Origin: RGIG3102 sp964525015
GTDB taxonomy: Bacteria > Bacillota > Clostridia > Oscillospirales > Ruminococcaceae
DNA: 51,877 nt
Assembly: GCA_964525015.1 (NCBI GenBank)
Contig: CAZGFY010000014.1
Location: forward strand, 1-51,877
Reading direction: 5' to 3'
Shown here: positions 25,350 to 35,141 of the stretch, piece by piece
How the letters are laid out: each line of letters begins with the position of its first letter
Position numbering within the stretch: the stretch's first letter is position 1
Notes under the pieces: model-generated
Database searches by the model: none
What the model was told of the DNA's origin: nothing
What the model saw: only the letters and a program-made list of their open reading frames with translations
Made by a program: the position numbers and the translations under genes

Positions 25350-26062
25350 TATATTCTCCCTTTCCAGTCTATATATTCTGAATGAATTTTTGCCCATTTA
25401 CGCTGGCTAACATTCAATTCAACACCATTTTTTAAATAAGCCTTATAATTTCTCATTTTAACTATATTTTCCATATTAACAAGATAACTTTTATGAATTT
25501 TTAAAAAGCCTTTATCAGAAAAAGCCTTTTCCAAATCGCTTATCTTCATTCTTATTTCATAATTTTGCTTTATGTGATTAATTGTATGTATTAAAACTGT
25601 CTTATTAAAACTTTCAATAAATAGAATATTTTTTAAGGCAATGCTTATATCTTCGTTTTCATCTTTAAAGTCATATGTATACTCTCTAAAGCTCAATTCT
25701 TTTAAAAGAGTGTCCATAGTGTCCCCAAATAGCACATCTAAATCGTTTTTTAATATATAAGCTCTCGCTCTCACTTCATATCCAGCTGGCGCATAGTGTA
25801 TAAGTGCAGAAACATAAACCAATAACACTTCTTTATTGTATTCTCGGATTCTTTTAGCTACATCTATTCCATTTTCCTCATTCATTTCAACATCAAGGAA
25901 TATAATATCATACCGCGATAAATCAGATTTAATCAAATTGTCTGAACATAAAAATTCACTAACTTCAATTTTAAAATTTTTATTTTTGCTATATTCAATT
26001 AATAAATTAGATATTCTTTCAATACAATATTGTGAATCATCGCAAATTGCAATTTTAATCAT
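25349..26062 (-). CDS. agrA: AgrA-type LytTR response regulator
   Basis: 237 residues. The receiver domain (1-120) has acidic residues DD at 8-9 and phosphoacceptor Asp57 in IIFLDVEM. The C-terminal LytTR DNA-binding domain (about 135-235) has the family motifs ILFIESFNK, FLKIHKSYLVNM and VSQRKW. ATG at 26062 is preferred to the ATG five codons earlier because GGAG lies nine bases upstream of it. It is translationally coupled to agrC. TTTACAG direct repeats upstream may be its own binding sites. Confidence 0.88.
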   Translation of the reverse strand: MIKIAICDDSQYCIERISNLLIEYSKNKNFKIEVSEFLCSDNLIKSDLSRYDIIFLDVEMNEENGIDVAKRIREYNKEVLLVYVSALIHYAPAGYEVRARAYILKNDLDVLFGDTMDTLLKELSFREYTYDFKDENEDISIALKNILFIESFNKTVLIHTINHIKQNYEIRMKISDLEKAFSDKGFLKIHKSYLVNMENIVKMRNYKAYLKNGVELNVSQRKWAKIHSEYIDWKGRI

Positions 26063-26177
26063 TTTCACTTTCTCCATTTTTATATAAAATGTTACATTTT
26101 GATTTAATTATAACATTCTATATCTTACCGAAATTCCCTTTATAAGTCAATGGATTATCACCATTTAATTCCATTTT

Positions 26178-26220
26178 ACAGCTTAATTTTACAGAAATTG
26201 CCATAAAGTTTACAGTTTAG
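26178..26220. promoter_or_regulatory. LytTR-type direct repeats upstream of agrA
   Basis: TTTACAG occurs three times, at 26175, 26188 and 26209. The last two are spaced 21 bp, the usual spacing for LytTR repeats. ACAGTTTAG (26212-26220) differs by one base from the AgrA half-site ACAGTTAAG known in Staphylococcus. It lies 115-160 bp before agrA, upstream of a TATAAT-like element at 26107-26112 (minus strand). Confidence 0.45.
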
Positions 26221-26247
26221 TGAATTGCTAAAGTTTTTTTGTACATA

Positions 26248-26278
26248 AAAAAGTGCTACTTTATCAGTAGCACTTTTT
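26248..26278. terminator. Terminator after the MFS gene
   Basis: Perfect 13-bp stem AAAAAGTGCTACT / AGTAGCACTTTTT with a TTATC loop and T/A tails on both strands. It lies between the MFS gene and the agrA promoter. Confidence 0.85.
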
Positions 26279-26296
26279 AATTTTCACATATTTTTT

Positions 26297-27514
26297 TCAC
26301 TCTAAGTTACATTTACTATGGTATTTTTCTATCTTATAAACACTCAATAGAGTTATTATTGATAAACCAATCGCAATAATAAAAAACAAATTAAATGAAC
26401 CTGTGAAATCATATATATATGGGATTAAAAGACCTAAAAAAGCAACACAAAAATTATTAATAGTTTGCACTTTTCCAAGCGTTACTTTATATAATTCTTG
26501 CGAATATACATCTTTAATTAATAACGGAGTGGCAATTAACGTAATCGAATAAACAGCACCAAATAAAACCGCTGCAACACTAAGAGGTGCCTTAATATCA
26601 AATATTAAAAACATAACTATGGATATTCCTGTTATTAAAACTGCCCCTTTTAAAGAAGTAAATATACCAACCTTATCATAAGCTACCCCAAAAAGCATCT
26701 TACTTAAAACATTTCCTATCATTGCAAAGCTTGTTAAGCTAGCACCTACCGTGGCTGAAAAACCTATCGAGTGTGCATAAGTTGGTATTTGATTTGCAAA
26801 CAAAGATATCGTTCCCATAAACAGCGGAACTAGTACACACATTATAAAAATAGATTTTGTTGGAACTTTTTTAATTTGCGATTTTATTTGTGCCACCACT
26901 TCTGTTTTTTCACCATAAGCTTGTTTATTTATTTTTTCTGGAGAAGAAACAATATATAATAAGGATGGAATTACACCCATTACAAATATTAAAACACCCG
27001 TTATAAAACTTGCCATTCTCCAGCCATAAGCTTCAATTAATCTTGCAAATATAGGGCTGTATATCGCTCCCACAAGTCCTGATGATGATAAAACTATACC
27101 CATAATTAATCCTGTGTATTTATTAAACCAATTTGATATAACAATCGGTATACAGATAATTAAGCTCCCCATAGCAGTACCTGCTAAAATAGCAGCTAAA
27201 TACCATTGCCATAGCTGAGTGAAAAAATACATACCTCCAAAAGAAATTGCAGATAAAAGCCCAAAATACGCCATGACAATTCTTGAATTATATTTAAAAA
27301 ACAATTTCATAGAAAAGGATATTGTAAGAGCAGTCGCAATAGAGCGCACAGTATAATATATAGATAAATCTCCTGCTTTAAATCCCAAATCTGATATAAT
27401 TGCTGAAAAAGCTATACCTGCACAATTGACAAGTATGCCAAACACTGCTGATTGAATCATTAAAAGCCCAAAGGCAACAAACCAAGCAAAGTGTATCTTT
27501 TTTGATTTTAACAT
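26297..27514 (-). CDS. MFS transporter
   Basis: 405-residue major facilitator protein with about twelve hydrophobic helices and a central cytoplasmic loop (SSPEKINKQAYGEKTE). The substrate is not readable. The fold and the helix-4/5 pattern resemble the monocarboxylate/oxalate-formate antiporter branch, a tentative placement. It ends an apparent LysR, M20 hydrolase, MFS set, 78 bp after the hydrolase gene. A product of the hydrolase, such as an amino acid or acyl-amino acid, is therefore a reasonable substrate guess. The ribosome site AAAAAGGAAT precedes ATG. Confidence 0.82.
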   Translation of the reverse strand: MLKSKKIHFAWFVAFGLLMIQSAVFGILVNCAGIAFSAIISDLGFKAGDLSIYYTVRSIATALTISFSMKLFFKYNSRIVMAYFGLLSAISFGGMYFFTQLWQWYLAAILAGTAMGSLIICIPIVISNWFNKYTGLIMGIVLSSSGLVGAIYSPIFARLIEAYGWRMASFITGVLIFVMGVIPSLLYIVSSPEKINKQAYGEKTEVVAQIKSQIKKVPTKSIFIMCVLVPLFMGTISLFANQIPTYAHSIGFSATVGASLTSFAMIGNVLSKMLFGVAYDKVGIFTSLKGAVLITGISIVMFLIFDIKAPLSVAAVLFGAVYSITLIATPLLIKDVYSQELYKVTLGKVQTINNFCVAFLGLLIPYIYDFTGSFNLFFIIAIGLSIITLLSVYKIEKYHSKCNLE

Positions 27515-27592
27515 ATTAATTTTATTCCTTTTTCATATTTAACCCTTAATAGTTAGACTGTGTAAATTATAACATTCACACAGTCTAATAAT

Positions 27593-28768
27593 TTAATTAT
27601 TTTCTTCTAGCCATCTTAAAGCTGCATGCGTTAAAGTAGCAACTGCATTTGGAATAGCCTCTTCATTAAACACAACCTTTGGATGGTGCATAGAATATAT
27701 ATATCCCTCTTGCACAGAGCCTGCACCTAGTGAGTAATAGCAAGTGGGAACTTTTTCAGCGATATAAGCAAAATCTTCACTTCCGCCACCTCTACCCATA
27801 TTAAACACCATATTTTCTGGCAGTATTTCTTTAGTGTATTTTACAAAATCTTCTACTAACTTTTCATCATTAATAAGTGGTGGCGCTGAAAAAACACGGC
27901 TTATTTTAGCAGAGCCTCTAAAAGCTTTGGCTATATTCTCACAAATCTCAGTTATACGATGTATTAAAAAATCTCTTTCACTATTTTTTGTTGCCCTAAC
28001 TGAAATTTCAAGTTTTGCATAATCGGCAACTGTATTCGAGGTAGTTCCTCCATTAATAGTGCCAACTAGCACTATATTTTCATTACTCATTGAAATTTCT
28101 CGAGAAGGAATATTTTGCAGTGCCACAACAATTTGAGAAGCAATAACAATTGCATCAACTCCAAGTTCTGGTTTTGAGCCGTGTGCAGATTTGCCAGTAA
28201 TTTCAACAACCAATGAATCCCCTGAAAATGTTACAGAATTTTCGCTATAACAAACCATACCTGTTTTTGAAAATGGTAGACCTGCCATAACGTGAAAAGA
28301 AATAGCCGAATCCACTTTTGGATTTTCTAAAATCCCAGCTTCAATTTGATTTAATGCACCACTAAGTAATTCTTCTGCTGGCTGAAACATAAATTTAACT
28401 CGCCCTTTTAAACTCGCTTCATTTTCTTTTAATAATTTTGCCACCCCTAGTAGTATTGCCGTATGCATATCATGTCCACAGCTATGACAAGCATTTTCTT
28501 TTGATTTAAAATCTAAATCTGATTCTTCATTCATTGGAAGTGCATCCATATCTGCCCTTAAAAGAATTGTTTTTCCAGTTGAACCAGCTACACAAGTTAC
28601 ACCGTTATTTCCTATAATTTGTGGAGTGTATCCATAGGAGGTTAGCTCTTTTACAACCAAAGCCACTGTTTTATCTAAATTAAATCCTAGTTCTGGATTT
28701 TGATGTATATATCTTCTATTTTTTATAACTTCCTGTTTAATTTCTAATGCACGATTTAATACGCTCAT
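27593..28768 (-). CDS. M20-family amidohydrolase (hippurate hydrolase/IAA-amino acid hydrolase type)
   Basis: 391-residue cytoplasmic zinc/manganese amidohydrolase of the HipO/AmaA/YhaA type. Signatures are CHSCGHDMHTA near residue 99 (Cys and His ligands), MFQPAEE near 132, and the dimerisation lid with SAHGSKPELGVD. GGGSEDFAY and a His in YSMHHPKVVFNEE complete the metal site. It removes acyl groups from N-acyl amino acids. The precise substrate is unknown. It lies downstream of a LysR gene and upstream of an MFS gene on the same strand, so the three likely form one catabolic unit. Confidence 0.9.
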   Translation of the reverse strand: MSVLNRALEIKQEVIKNRRYIHQNPELGFNLDKTVALVVKELTSYGYTPQIIGNNGVTCVAGSTGKTILLRADMDALPMNEESDLDFKSKENACHSCGHDMHTAILLGVAKLLKENEASLKGRVKFMFQPAEELLSGALNQIEAGILENPKVDSAISFHVMAGLPFSKTGMVCYSENSVTFSGDSLVVEITGKSAHGSKPELGVDAIVIASQIVVALQNIPSREISMSNENIVLVGTINGGTTSNTVADYAKLEISVRATKNSERDFLIHRITEICENIAKAFRGSAKISRVFSAPPLINDEKLVEDFVKYTKEILPENMVFNMGRGGGSEDFAYIAEKVPTCYYSLGAGSVQEGYIYSMHHPKVVFNEEAIPNAVATLTHAALRWLEENN

Positions 28769-28937
28769 TTTATTTTATTCCTTTCTAGTACAAATTCAAA
28801 TGTTTAAATATTATTTTCAACTTTACTATATTTAATAGATTAACATTTTTTTCATTATTTGTAAAACATAAAAATAGCATTATACTATCATTTTTTTGTT
28901 ATGTTAGTTTTACTTAAAATTCAATTAGTTTTTTTAT

Positions 28938-29819
28938 TTAATTCGCCATATTTAAAACTAAATCCATAAATGCATTTATTTCTTTATTATTATTCTTTTG
29001 TAATATCATACACGCAAAATCACTTTTTGAATATATTGTATCGCCTTTCATAACTAAACTTTCAGATAAGTCTTTTTCAAAATATTCCGGAACAAACGCA
29101 ACGCCTTCCCCACTTTCAACCATTAAAAGTAAAGCATCCAAACTATTCGCTCTAACAATCTTACTATCAACTTGTTCTTTTAAAAGCATATCTTGTAATG
29201 CTGTAATAGAGCAAGGGCCTGGTTCTTCACCTATTGTAATAATAGTCTCGCCTGATAAATCCCTGATTGCAAAATCATCTTTTGTCGCTAAAAAATGATT
29301 TTTTCTCATTACCACCTTAACTTTACCTCTTGATAATTTATTAAAAATAATATTCTCGTTTTCAATATATTCTTTTGGTATTGCACTTGAAAAAATAATA
29401 TCAACCGTTTTATTTTTTAAATTTTCTAATAAATCCTTATACAAATACTGAGATATATTTATATGAGCTTTTGGATTTTTTTCTAAAAACTTGTTAATAT
29501 AATTAATCACTAGCTTTTTTTCATATTGCCCTATGCCAATATTTATAACTTTGCTATTTTCATAAGTTTCTTTTGTTAATTTCACTGCGCTATCATATTC
29601 TTTTAAAATATATTTCATCTTTTGATAAAATATATTCCCTGCTAAAGTTAGTTTAACTTCTCTATTGCTTCTCTCAAAAAGAATCACTCCAAGCTCATCT
29701 TCTAAAACAGCTATCTGTCTACTTATTGCCGTCTGCGCTATATTTAGAGATTTTGCAGCTTTAGTAAAATTCAAATGTTCACTTACAGCAAGAAAACAAT
29801 GTATTCTTTGAATATTCAT
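28938..29819 (-). CDS. LysR-family transcriptional regulator
   Basis: 293 residues. The N-terminal winged helix reads MNIQRIHCFLAVSEHLNFTKAAKSLNIAQTAISRQ-type, with the usual LysR pattern over residues 1-60. A periplasmic-binding-like effector domain follows. ATG at 29819 matches the conserved LysR start. The in-frame ATG eight codons upstream would add a non-conserved extension. AAAGGAAT lies about 11 bases before it. The next minus-strand genes are an M20 hydrolase and an MFS transporter, its probable targets. Confidence 0.88.
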   Translation of the reverse strand: MNIQRIHCFLAVSEHLNFTKAAKSLNIAQTAISRQIAVLEDELGVILFERSNREVKLTLAGNIFYQKMKYILKEYDSAVKLTKETYENSKVINIGIGQYEKKLVINYINKFLEKNPKAHINISQYLYKDLLENLKNKTVDIIFSSAIPKEYIENENIIFNKLSRGKVKVVMRKNHFLATKDDFAIRDLSGETIITIGEEPGPCSITALQDMLLKEQVDSKIVRANSLDALLLMVESGEGVAFVPEYFEKDLSESLVMKGDTIYSKSDFACMILQKNNNKEINAFMDLVLNMAN

Positions 29820-29870
29820 AAATAAAACTATTCCTTTCTCCATGCCGTGTGTGCTGACACCTAGTTAATA

Positions 29871-31094
29871 TTATCTATACGGCCCTAGAATTTGATTTTC
29901 ATTATCATTTGTTTGATTTTCTAAAACCCAAGGTATCCATCTTCCAAAAATATTTTCATCCTCGTATTCCATCCATAATTTTAAAGCTTCATCATTTTTA
30001 AATTCTTCGCTATATTTATAAAGAGTTCTCTCTTTTTGAGCTGATAAAACATCTATGTAATACTCTTTTAATTTTTCTGCTTCATTTACATCATCTGTTA
30101 AATTATAAATCGAGTTTGAATTTTCTGCTAATTGATTTTGAAAATTTTCTTTAACCACTTTATCAAAATTTTGTAAATCTTCATCTTGTAAATTATTTTC
30201 TATAGCAAAAGATTGTATATCAATCTTTTTTGTATTATAGCTTATTGTATAGTTTTCATTAAAAACTATTTCTGTAAATCTATATGGATAACTCGCCGCC
30301 ATATCAATAACTAATTCATCAATAGTTCTTTGATTATCTTCATAAGAAGCTATAAATGAGGAATGTCTGTGTCCACTTAAATAAACTGGCACTGCATACT
30401 CTAAAAGCAAATCTCTTAATTCTTCCCCATTTTCTATATTATAATGATGAGTTAAATCTTCCATTGCGTGTGGGATTAAATTATGATGTGAAAAAGGCAA
30501 AACCATAGCCCCTTCATTTTCTGCTTTTATTAGTATTTCTTCAATCCACAAAAGAGTTTCAGTACTAACATACCCTGCCATATCACTTTCTATATCTGCA
30601 TAAACATTTAAATCAAGGGATAAAAGCCATATCTCTTCATTTAGTTTTGCTGCATAGCTCATTGTTTTCTCATCACTTGAAAAAGCTTCACTAAACCCAA
30701 ACCTTGCATACATATCTTTTAATGTTTGTGTATTTACTTTTGCATCCATATCGTGATTTCCCATCACAACAAATATGTTCGCTCCATTATTTTCAGCTTT
30801 TTCTAATAATGCCGTTATCTCTAAATGCTCTTGTATTTTCCCGCCATTAGTTATATCCCCGCAGATAATTAAAGCCGACGGATTATCATTAACCGTTTGA
30901 TATAAAAGAGTATTAATAGTTTCATTTAAATAATCAACTCTGAAATTTGTATCTTCTAATTGCCAATGAAAATCAGATGAAATATATATATTAGTTTCAT
31001 TTTCTGGCCACTTTAATTCATTTTCATAATTCACTTTTTGTTTACAAGAAGTAAATAAAAGAAAAAAAACAATTAATATTGCAATTTTTTTCAT
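29871..31094 (-). CDS. Metallophosphoesterase lipoprotein
   Basis: 407-residue secreted calcineurin-like phosphoesterase. The signal peptide ends in lipobox LLFTSC (Cys17), so it should be tethered outside the membrane. Metal-ligand motifs are in order: SDFHW near residue 40, GDITNGGK, GNHDMDAK near 115, SHHN and GHRHSS. The substrate is unknown. The family includes phosphodiesterases and phosphatases acting on nucleotides or phospholipids. It follows the DUF1232 gene after three bases, so the two are one transcript. The C-terminal 120 residues form an additional helical region with no recognised motif. Confidence 0.87.
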   Translation of the reverse strand: MKKIAILIVFFLLFTSCKQKVNYENELKWPENETNIYISSDFHWQLEDTNFRVDYLNETINTLLYQTVNDNPSALIICGDITNGGKIQEHLEITALLEKAENNGANIFVVMGNHDMDAKVNTQTLKDMYARFGFSEAFSSDEKTMSYAAKLNEEIWLLSLDLNVYADIESDMAGYVSTETLLWIEEILIKAENEGAMVLPFSHHNLIPHAMEDLTHHYNIENGEELRDLLLEYAVPVYLSGHRHSSFIASYEDNQRTIDELVIDMAASYPYRFTEIVFNENYTISYNTKKIDIQSFAIENNLQDEDLQNFDKVVKENFQNQLAENSNSIYNLTDDVNEAEKLKEYYIDVLSAQKERTLYKYSEEFKNDEALKLWMEYEDENIFGRWIPWVLENQTNDNENQILGPYR

Positions 31095-31097
31095 ATC

Positions 31098-31337
31098 TTA
31101 TTCTTCTTCCTCAACATCTTTAAATTCAACATCAATTGGATTATTTTCATTTTCAGAATTTGGCTTTTTCATTCTTTTTGCTCTATTATAAACATATATT
31201 CCTCGAATTAATAAAGCAATTAATGCCGCATCGTCTAGCCAGCCAAGACCTATTAAAAAATCAGGAACTAAATCTACCGGACTTAAAACATAAGCTCCCA
31301 CAGCAAGCAGTATTAAGGTGTATATCCATTTACTCAT
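31098..31337 (-). CDS. DUF1232 (YkvA-like) small membrane protein
   Basis: 79 residues. Two hydrophobic segments flank the DUF1232 core YVLSPVDLVPDFLIGLGWLDDAALIAL, recognisable from the SPxDLxPD motif. The tail is acidic (EFKDVEEEE). The function of the family is unknown. The gene has AAAGGAG upstream of ATG and lies three bases before the lipoprotein phosphoesterase. Confidence 0.88.
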   Translation of the reverse strand: MSKWIYTLILLAVGAYVLSPVDLVPDFLIGLGWLDDAALIALLIRGIYVYNRAKRMKKPNSENENNPIDVEFKDVEEEE

Positions 31338-31477
31338 TTTTATAGCTCCTTTTTAATTCAAATTATATAGTCTATTATACTAAATATTCTTGCTTTTGTA
31401 AAAGTTTATTATGTGAAAACTAATTATTTTCTTATAGCTTTATACAAAAGTAGAACTTTGCACAAATACTTATAAAT

Positions 31478-31514
31478 AAAAATGACGATTTCCTAAAGGC
31501 AAATCGTCATTTTT
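31478..31514 (-). terminator. Terminator after the citrate-type transporter
   Basis: Perfect 14-bp stem AAAAATGACGATTT / AAATCGTCATTTTT, about 30 bp past the transporter stop codon, with T tracts on both strands. Confidence 0.82.
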
Positions 31515-31542
31515 TTATAAACTGAATATTTTTAATTTTAAA

Positions 31543-32883
31543 CTAAAAAGTGATAATTCCAAGAATTACGCCACTTAAAAGACATACAATACTAGCTCCC
31601 CAAATCCAGAAGAAACAATTTTTAATATGATCTTTGATTTCAACATTTGCAAGACCAATTCCAAGGAAAGTAGCTGGAACAACAGGGCTAATAAATGTTC
31701 CAAGGTTTTTAGTTACAACCATAACAATACCTGTTTGAACTGGGTCAACTCCAAATGCATTTCCAACACTGATTAATACAGGTAGTAGGCCATAGAAATA
31801 TGAGTCTGTACTAAATCCTAATGCTAGTGGAACTGAAAGAACACCAATAATTAAAGGAAGATAAGGGCCTAGTGCATCTGGCATAGCATTTGCAATGATA
31901 TTTGCCATATTATCCATAATTCCTGTTTCGCCCATAATTCCAAGGAAAACACCAGCCGCAAAAAGAGTTGATGCCATTGTTAAAGCAGGGCCTGAGTGTG
32001 ATTTAATAATTTTAGTTTGAAGTTTTGCACCTTTGTAGTTAACGATAAGTCCAAAAGTACAACCAATCATAAACACTAAATAAGATGGTAGCGGAAGTGT
32101 TACAAGGCTGATAATTACTAAAAGAGTTAGTAAGATATTAAACCATAGTAGTTTTGGTCTAGCAAGTTCGTTATCACCAATAGCTACTGTTAAATCAGTG
32201 TCTATAACTTCAGTTGATTCTCTTGCTAATTTTCCATCTAGCCCAGCGCCACGCTTTTTCTCTACAAAGCCCCAGAAAATAGCAGTAGCAAATGCGATTA
32301 TAACACCAACGATTTGCATAGGGATTAATTGAATCCATAATTCATTTGCATCAATCCCAAGCACTGAGGCTGCACGCATTGTAGGACCGCCCCAAGGAAG
32401 TAAATTCATAACACCCATAGCTGTAACAGCTATTAATAAAAGTGTGGTAGGGCGCATATGCAGCTTTTTATAGATAGGCAGCATAGCAGGTATGGTTATT
32501 AAAAATGTTGATGCACCACCACCATCTAAATGTCCAATCATAGCGATTAAGCAAGAAATAACAGCAACTCCAACAACATTACTTCCAACTTTTGATAAAA
32601 GACTAGATATTATTTTATCAAACATACCTGCATCTGTCATAACTCCAAAGAACAATACAGAAAACAGGAATAGTGCAGCAGTTTCAGAAGTGTCTAAAAC
32701 CCCTGTTTCAATAAAAGCTCCTATTTCTGCAATAGAAAAAGTGCCTGATAAAATTAGTACAAGCGCTGCAAAAATTGAAACTCCTATAAAAGCAAGCGAT
32801 GGCACAGTTAAATTTTTAAGTAATACGACAATTATTAAGATAGTTGTAATAAATCCTAAAATTGCGAGCATTAATTCATTCAT
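31543..32883 (-). CDS. CitMHS-family citrate (or related di/tricarboxylate) transporter
   Basis: 446-residue integral membrane carrier with about twelve helices, resembling the CitMHS family that imports metal-citrate complexes with protons. Conserved stretches include GHLDGGGASTFLITIPAMLPIYK and LPWGGPTMRAASVLG. ATG at 32883 is preferred. GGAGG lies eight bases upstream, within an upstream in-frame ATG that would give five extra residues. It sits beside a sensor kinase with an external Cache-like domain and a response regulator. This is the usual layout for substrate-induced carboxylate uptake. Confidence 0.85.
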   Translation of the reverse strand: MNELMLAILGFITTILIIVVLLKNLTVPSLAFIGVSIFAALVLILSGTFSIAEIGAFIETGVLDTSETAALFLFSVLFFGVMTDAGMFDKIISSLLSKVGSNVVGVAVISCLIAMIGHLDGGGASTFLITIPAMLPIYKKLHMRPTTLLLIAVTAMGVMNLLPWGGPTMRAASVLGIDANELWIQLIPMQIVGVIIAFATAIFWGFVEKKRGAGLDGKLARESTEVIDTDLTVAIGDNELARPKLLWFNILLTLLVIISLVTLPLPSYLVFMIGCTFGLIVNYKGAKLQTKIIKSHSGPALTMASTLFAAGVFLGIMGETGIMDNMANIIANAMPDALGPYLPLIIGVLSVPLALGFSTDSYFYGLLPVLISVGNAFGVDPVQTGIVMVVTKNLGTFISPVVPATFLGIGLANVEIKDHIKNCFFWIWGASIVCLLSGVILGIITF

Positions 32884-33029
32884 TAAAGAATCCTCCATTT
32901 AAGTTTTTAAATTTTATTTTGTAGAAAAATCTACTAGCATATTATAGCCCTAAAAACTTAAATTACTTAATGATTAACCTTAATGTTTATTAAGATTTGG
33001 GTTCTTTTTTGTTAAGAAAAAGTTTAAAT

Positions 33030-35141
33030 TCAGTTAGTGTTGTGCAATTTTGCTAAAAAATCGTTGTAATCATTGGCATAATCGTTTATGCATCCTCTTT
33101 TTTGAGCTAGAAGAATATCTTTATTTAGCTTACTTGTAATTATAATTTTTTGAGTGTAGGGATACATAAATCGTATACTATATGCATATTTTAAAGCTGC
33201 ATTATCTTGCAGTTCTAAAAGAAAATTATTATCGATTAAAATATAATCCATATGAGTGCTAAAAAGTATTTTATTTGCTTTATCTAGTGAATTAGCAAAA
33301 AAGAAATTTGAATTGTATTTAGAATAAGTATTTTCAGATTTTTCATTTGAAGAAAGCATTAGAATATTAAATCTATCATTTTCAGCGATTTTGGGTGATG
33401 TGTTAAATTTAGCAAGTGGTAGATATACATAAAAATCGCTCCCTACTGTTTCCTTACTATTAAGCATGATATATCCATTATGTGAAAAAACTATCTGCTG
33501 TGTTAATGATAGTCCAAGACCCAGGCCTTGTCCGTTAGTTTTTGTTGTAAAAAATGGATCAAATATTTGATTTAAAATATCTTCACTTATTCCAATTCCA
33601 TTATCAGATATTTTAATTTGAATATATTCATTCCAAATTGGAGTCAGCTTTGTATTGTGAAAATATTCTAATTCTTCTATTGACACAACACTAGTAGTCA
33701 TGGATATTTTAGCATCATTATATGAATTAAAAGCATGAGTTGCATTAACAAATATATTAAGAATAACTTGATTTATCTGCGTTTCATTTCCTAAAAATCC
33801 AACATCTGAATTTAAATTATCAGTGAATTCAAATTCAATATTACGAGGACAGATAGAATGAATAATCTTTAAAAAGGATGAGATGGCTTTTGAAGCTTTT
33901 ATATAATCAAAATCCCAATCAGAGCCTTTTTTTCCAAGTGTTGAGATTTGATTTATAATATCTTTAGCATTACTACAAGAAATTAAAATTTCATCTAAAT
34001 ATTCATTTTGCTCAAAAGAGTTTTTATAAGAAGATTTTAATAGTTCAGCATATCCTATTATTGGAGTTAGCATATTATTAAACTCATGCCCAATACCACT
34101 TGTCATAGTGCCAATCGTTTGAAGTCTTTGCTGATGATTTATATTTTCCTCTAATTTTTTATTTTCATCTAAAATAAGATTTAATGATTTTAAATACTGA
34201 ATTTCTTCAGTATCTTTTTTAGATTTAGATATTAATTTTGCAGTAAATAGGGCAAATAATAAAATTATAAACAAAATTAAAATAAAAATAAATACTACAC
34301 TTTGCAAGCTTTCATATATTGGCATAGTAATCTCATTATAATCGATAACTGCCGAAACAATGATAAACGAATTTCCAATTTGAATTTGAGTATGTGCAGA
34401 TATTTTTTGAGTTTCGATTAACTCCTCAGAAAGCCACCAATAAGAATAGTATTCAAAAACTCCATTTTGATTAACTTTTTGTTTATTGAATAATTCCTCA
34501 AGGCTAGTTAAATCAACATCTCCATAAACTTGAGCTCTTCCCTCAATTAAATGTTGTCCTATTTGTATACTTGCAGGGTGCATAAGAATTATTCCATTAG
34601 CATTTTTAACCACTAAGTATCCACTATCACCTATTTGCATGTGAGCGATTACATTATTATAAAATGCTGTCATATCTATAAGCATATTCAAAAACATTCC
34701 ATTTGAAAGTTCTTTACTTAATTTAAAATAAGCATTTTGATTATCATCCACATACTCTGTTAAAGTAATGTCATTTTTAAGATTATAACTTGAAAAACTA
34801 CTATCATTTAATGAAGGTTCGCTGTTGGAGATAAAAATATCCGTTATATAATTTGAATTGTTTTGCTTATATAATGATAAAAAATCTGTGATTTCGTTTA
34901 TATTAGCATCGCTTTTAATATTAATTTCATCAGATATAAAATTAAAGCTATTCACCTGTGCTAATAGCATTTCAGAAAAACTTTGCGAAACAGAGTCTGA
35001 TATCAATTGTAGCCTGTTTTTTTGTTCGTAAATTATATCATCTTTATAGCTAGACCAGATAGTGTAGCCAGCATATATTAACGAAAAAATCAAACCGATA
35101 GTTATTGTAGAAAATATTAAAAGTATACCCTTATTTTTCAT
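33030..35141 (-). CDS. Sensor histidine kinase with Cache-type sensor and C-terminal receiver-like domain
   Basis: 703 residues. A signal-anchor helix (about 5-28), an external dCache-like region and a second helix (about 278-302) precede an NtrB-like kinase core. The core includes GIGHEFNNMLTPIIGYAELL and G boxes DNGIGIS and GLGLGLSLT. The last 110 residues have receiver-like spacing. An Asp in YILID stands where the phosphoacceptor belongs, but the acidic pair near the domain start is replaced (MLSSNEK) and the Lys region is altered. The domain is therefore at least partly degenerate. It is divergent from the response regulator gene at 35272. The nearby carrier suggests a carboxylate signal. 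Confidence 0.85.
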   Translation of the reverse strand: MKNKGILLIFSTITIGLIFSLIYAGYTIWSSYKDDIIYEQKNRLQLISDSVSQSFSEMLLAQVNSFNFISDEINIKSDANINEITDFLSLYKQNNSNYITDIFISNSEPSLNDSSFSSYNLKNDITLTEYVDDNQNAYFKLSKELSNGMFLNMLIDMTAFYNNVIAHMQIGDSGYLVVKNANGIILMHPASIQIGQHLIEGRAQVYGDVDLTSLEELFNKQKVNQNGVFEYYSYWWLSEELIETQKISAHTQIQIGNSFIIVSAVIDYNEITMPIYESLQSVVFIFILILFIILLFALFTAKLISKSKKDTEEIQYLKSLNLILDENKKLEENINHQQRLQTIGTMTSGIGHEFNNMLTPIIGYAELLKSSYKNSFEQNEYLDEILISCSNAKDIINQISTLGKKGSDWDFDYIKASKAISSFLKIIHSICPRNIEFEFTDNLNSDVGFLGNETQINQVILNIFVNATHAFNSYNDAKISMTTSVVSIEELEYFHNTKLTPIWNEYIQIKISDNGIGISEDILNQIFDPFFTTKTNGQGLGLGLSLTQQIVFSHNGYIMLNSKETVGSDFYVYLPLAKFNTSPKIAENDRFNILMLSSNEKSENTYSKYNSNFFFANSLDKANKILFSTHMDYILIDNNFLLELQDNAALKYAYSIRFMYPYTQKIIITSKLNKDILLAQKRGCINDYANDYNDFLAKLHNTN

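Noticed and set aside
27553..27588. Hairpin between the M20 and MFS genes as a terminator
   Set aside because: The stem TTAGACTGTGT/ACACAGTCTAA is good, but no T tract follows on the minus strand. At most it is a processing or stability element.
32492..32902. 136-codon plus-strand frame opposite the citrate-type transporter
   Set aside because: Its low-complexity Ser/Thr/Ile translation is what the antisense of membrane helices gives. No start signal.
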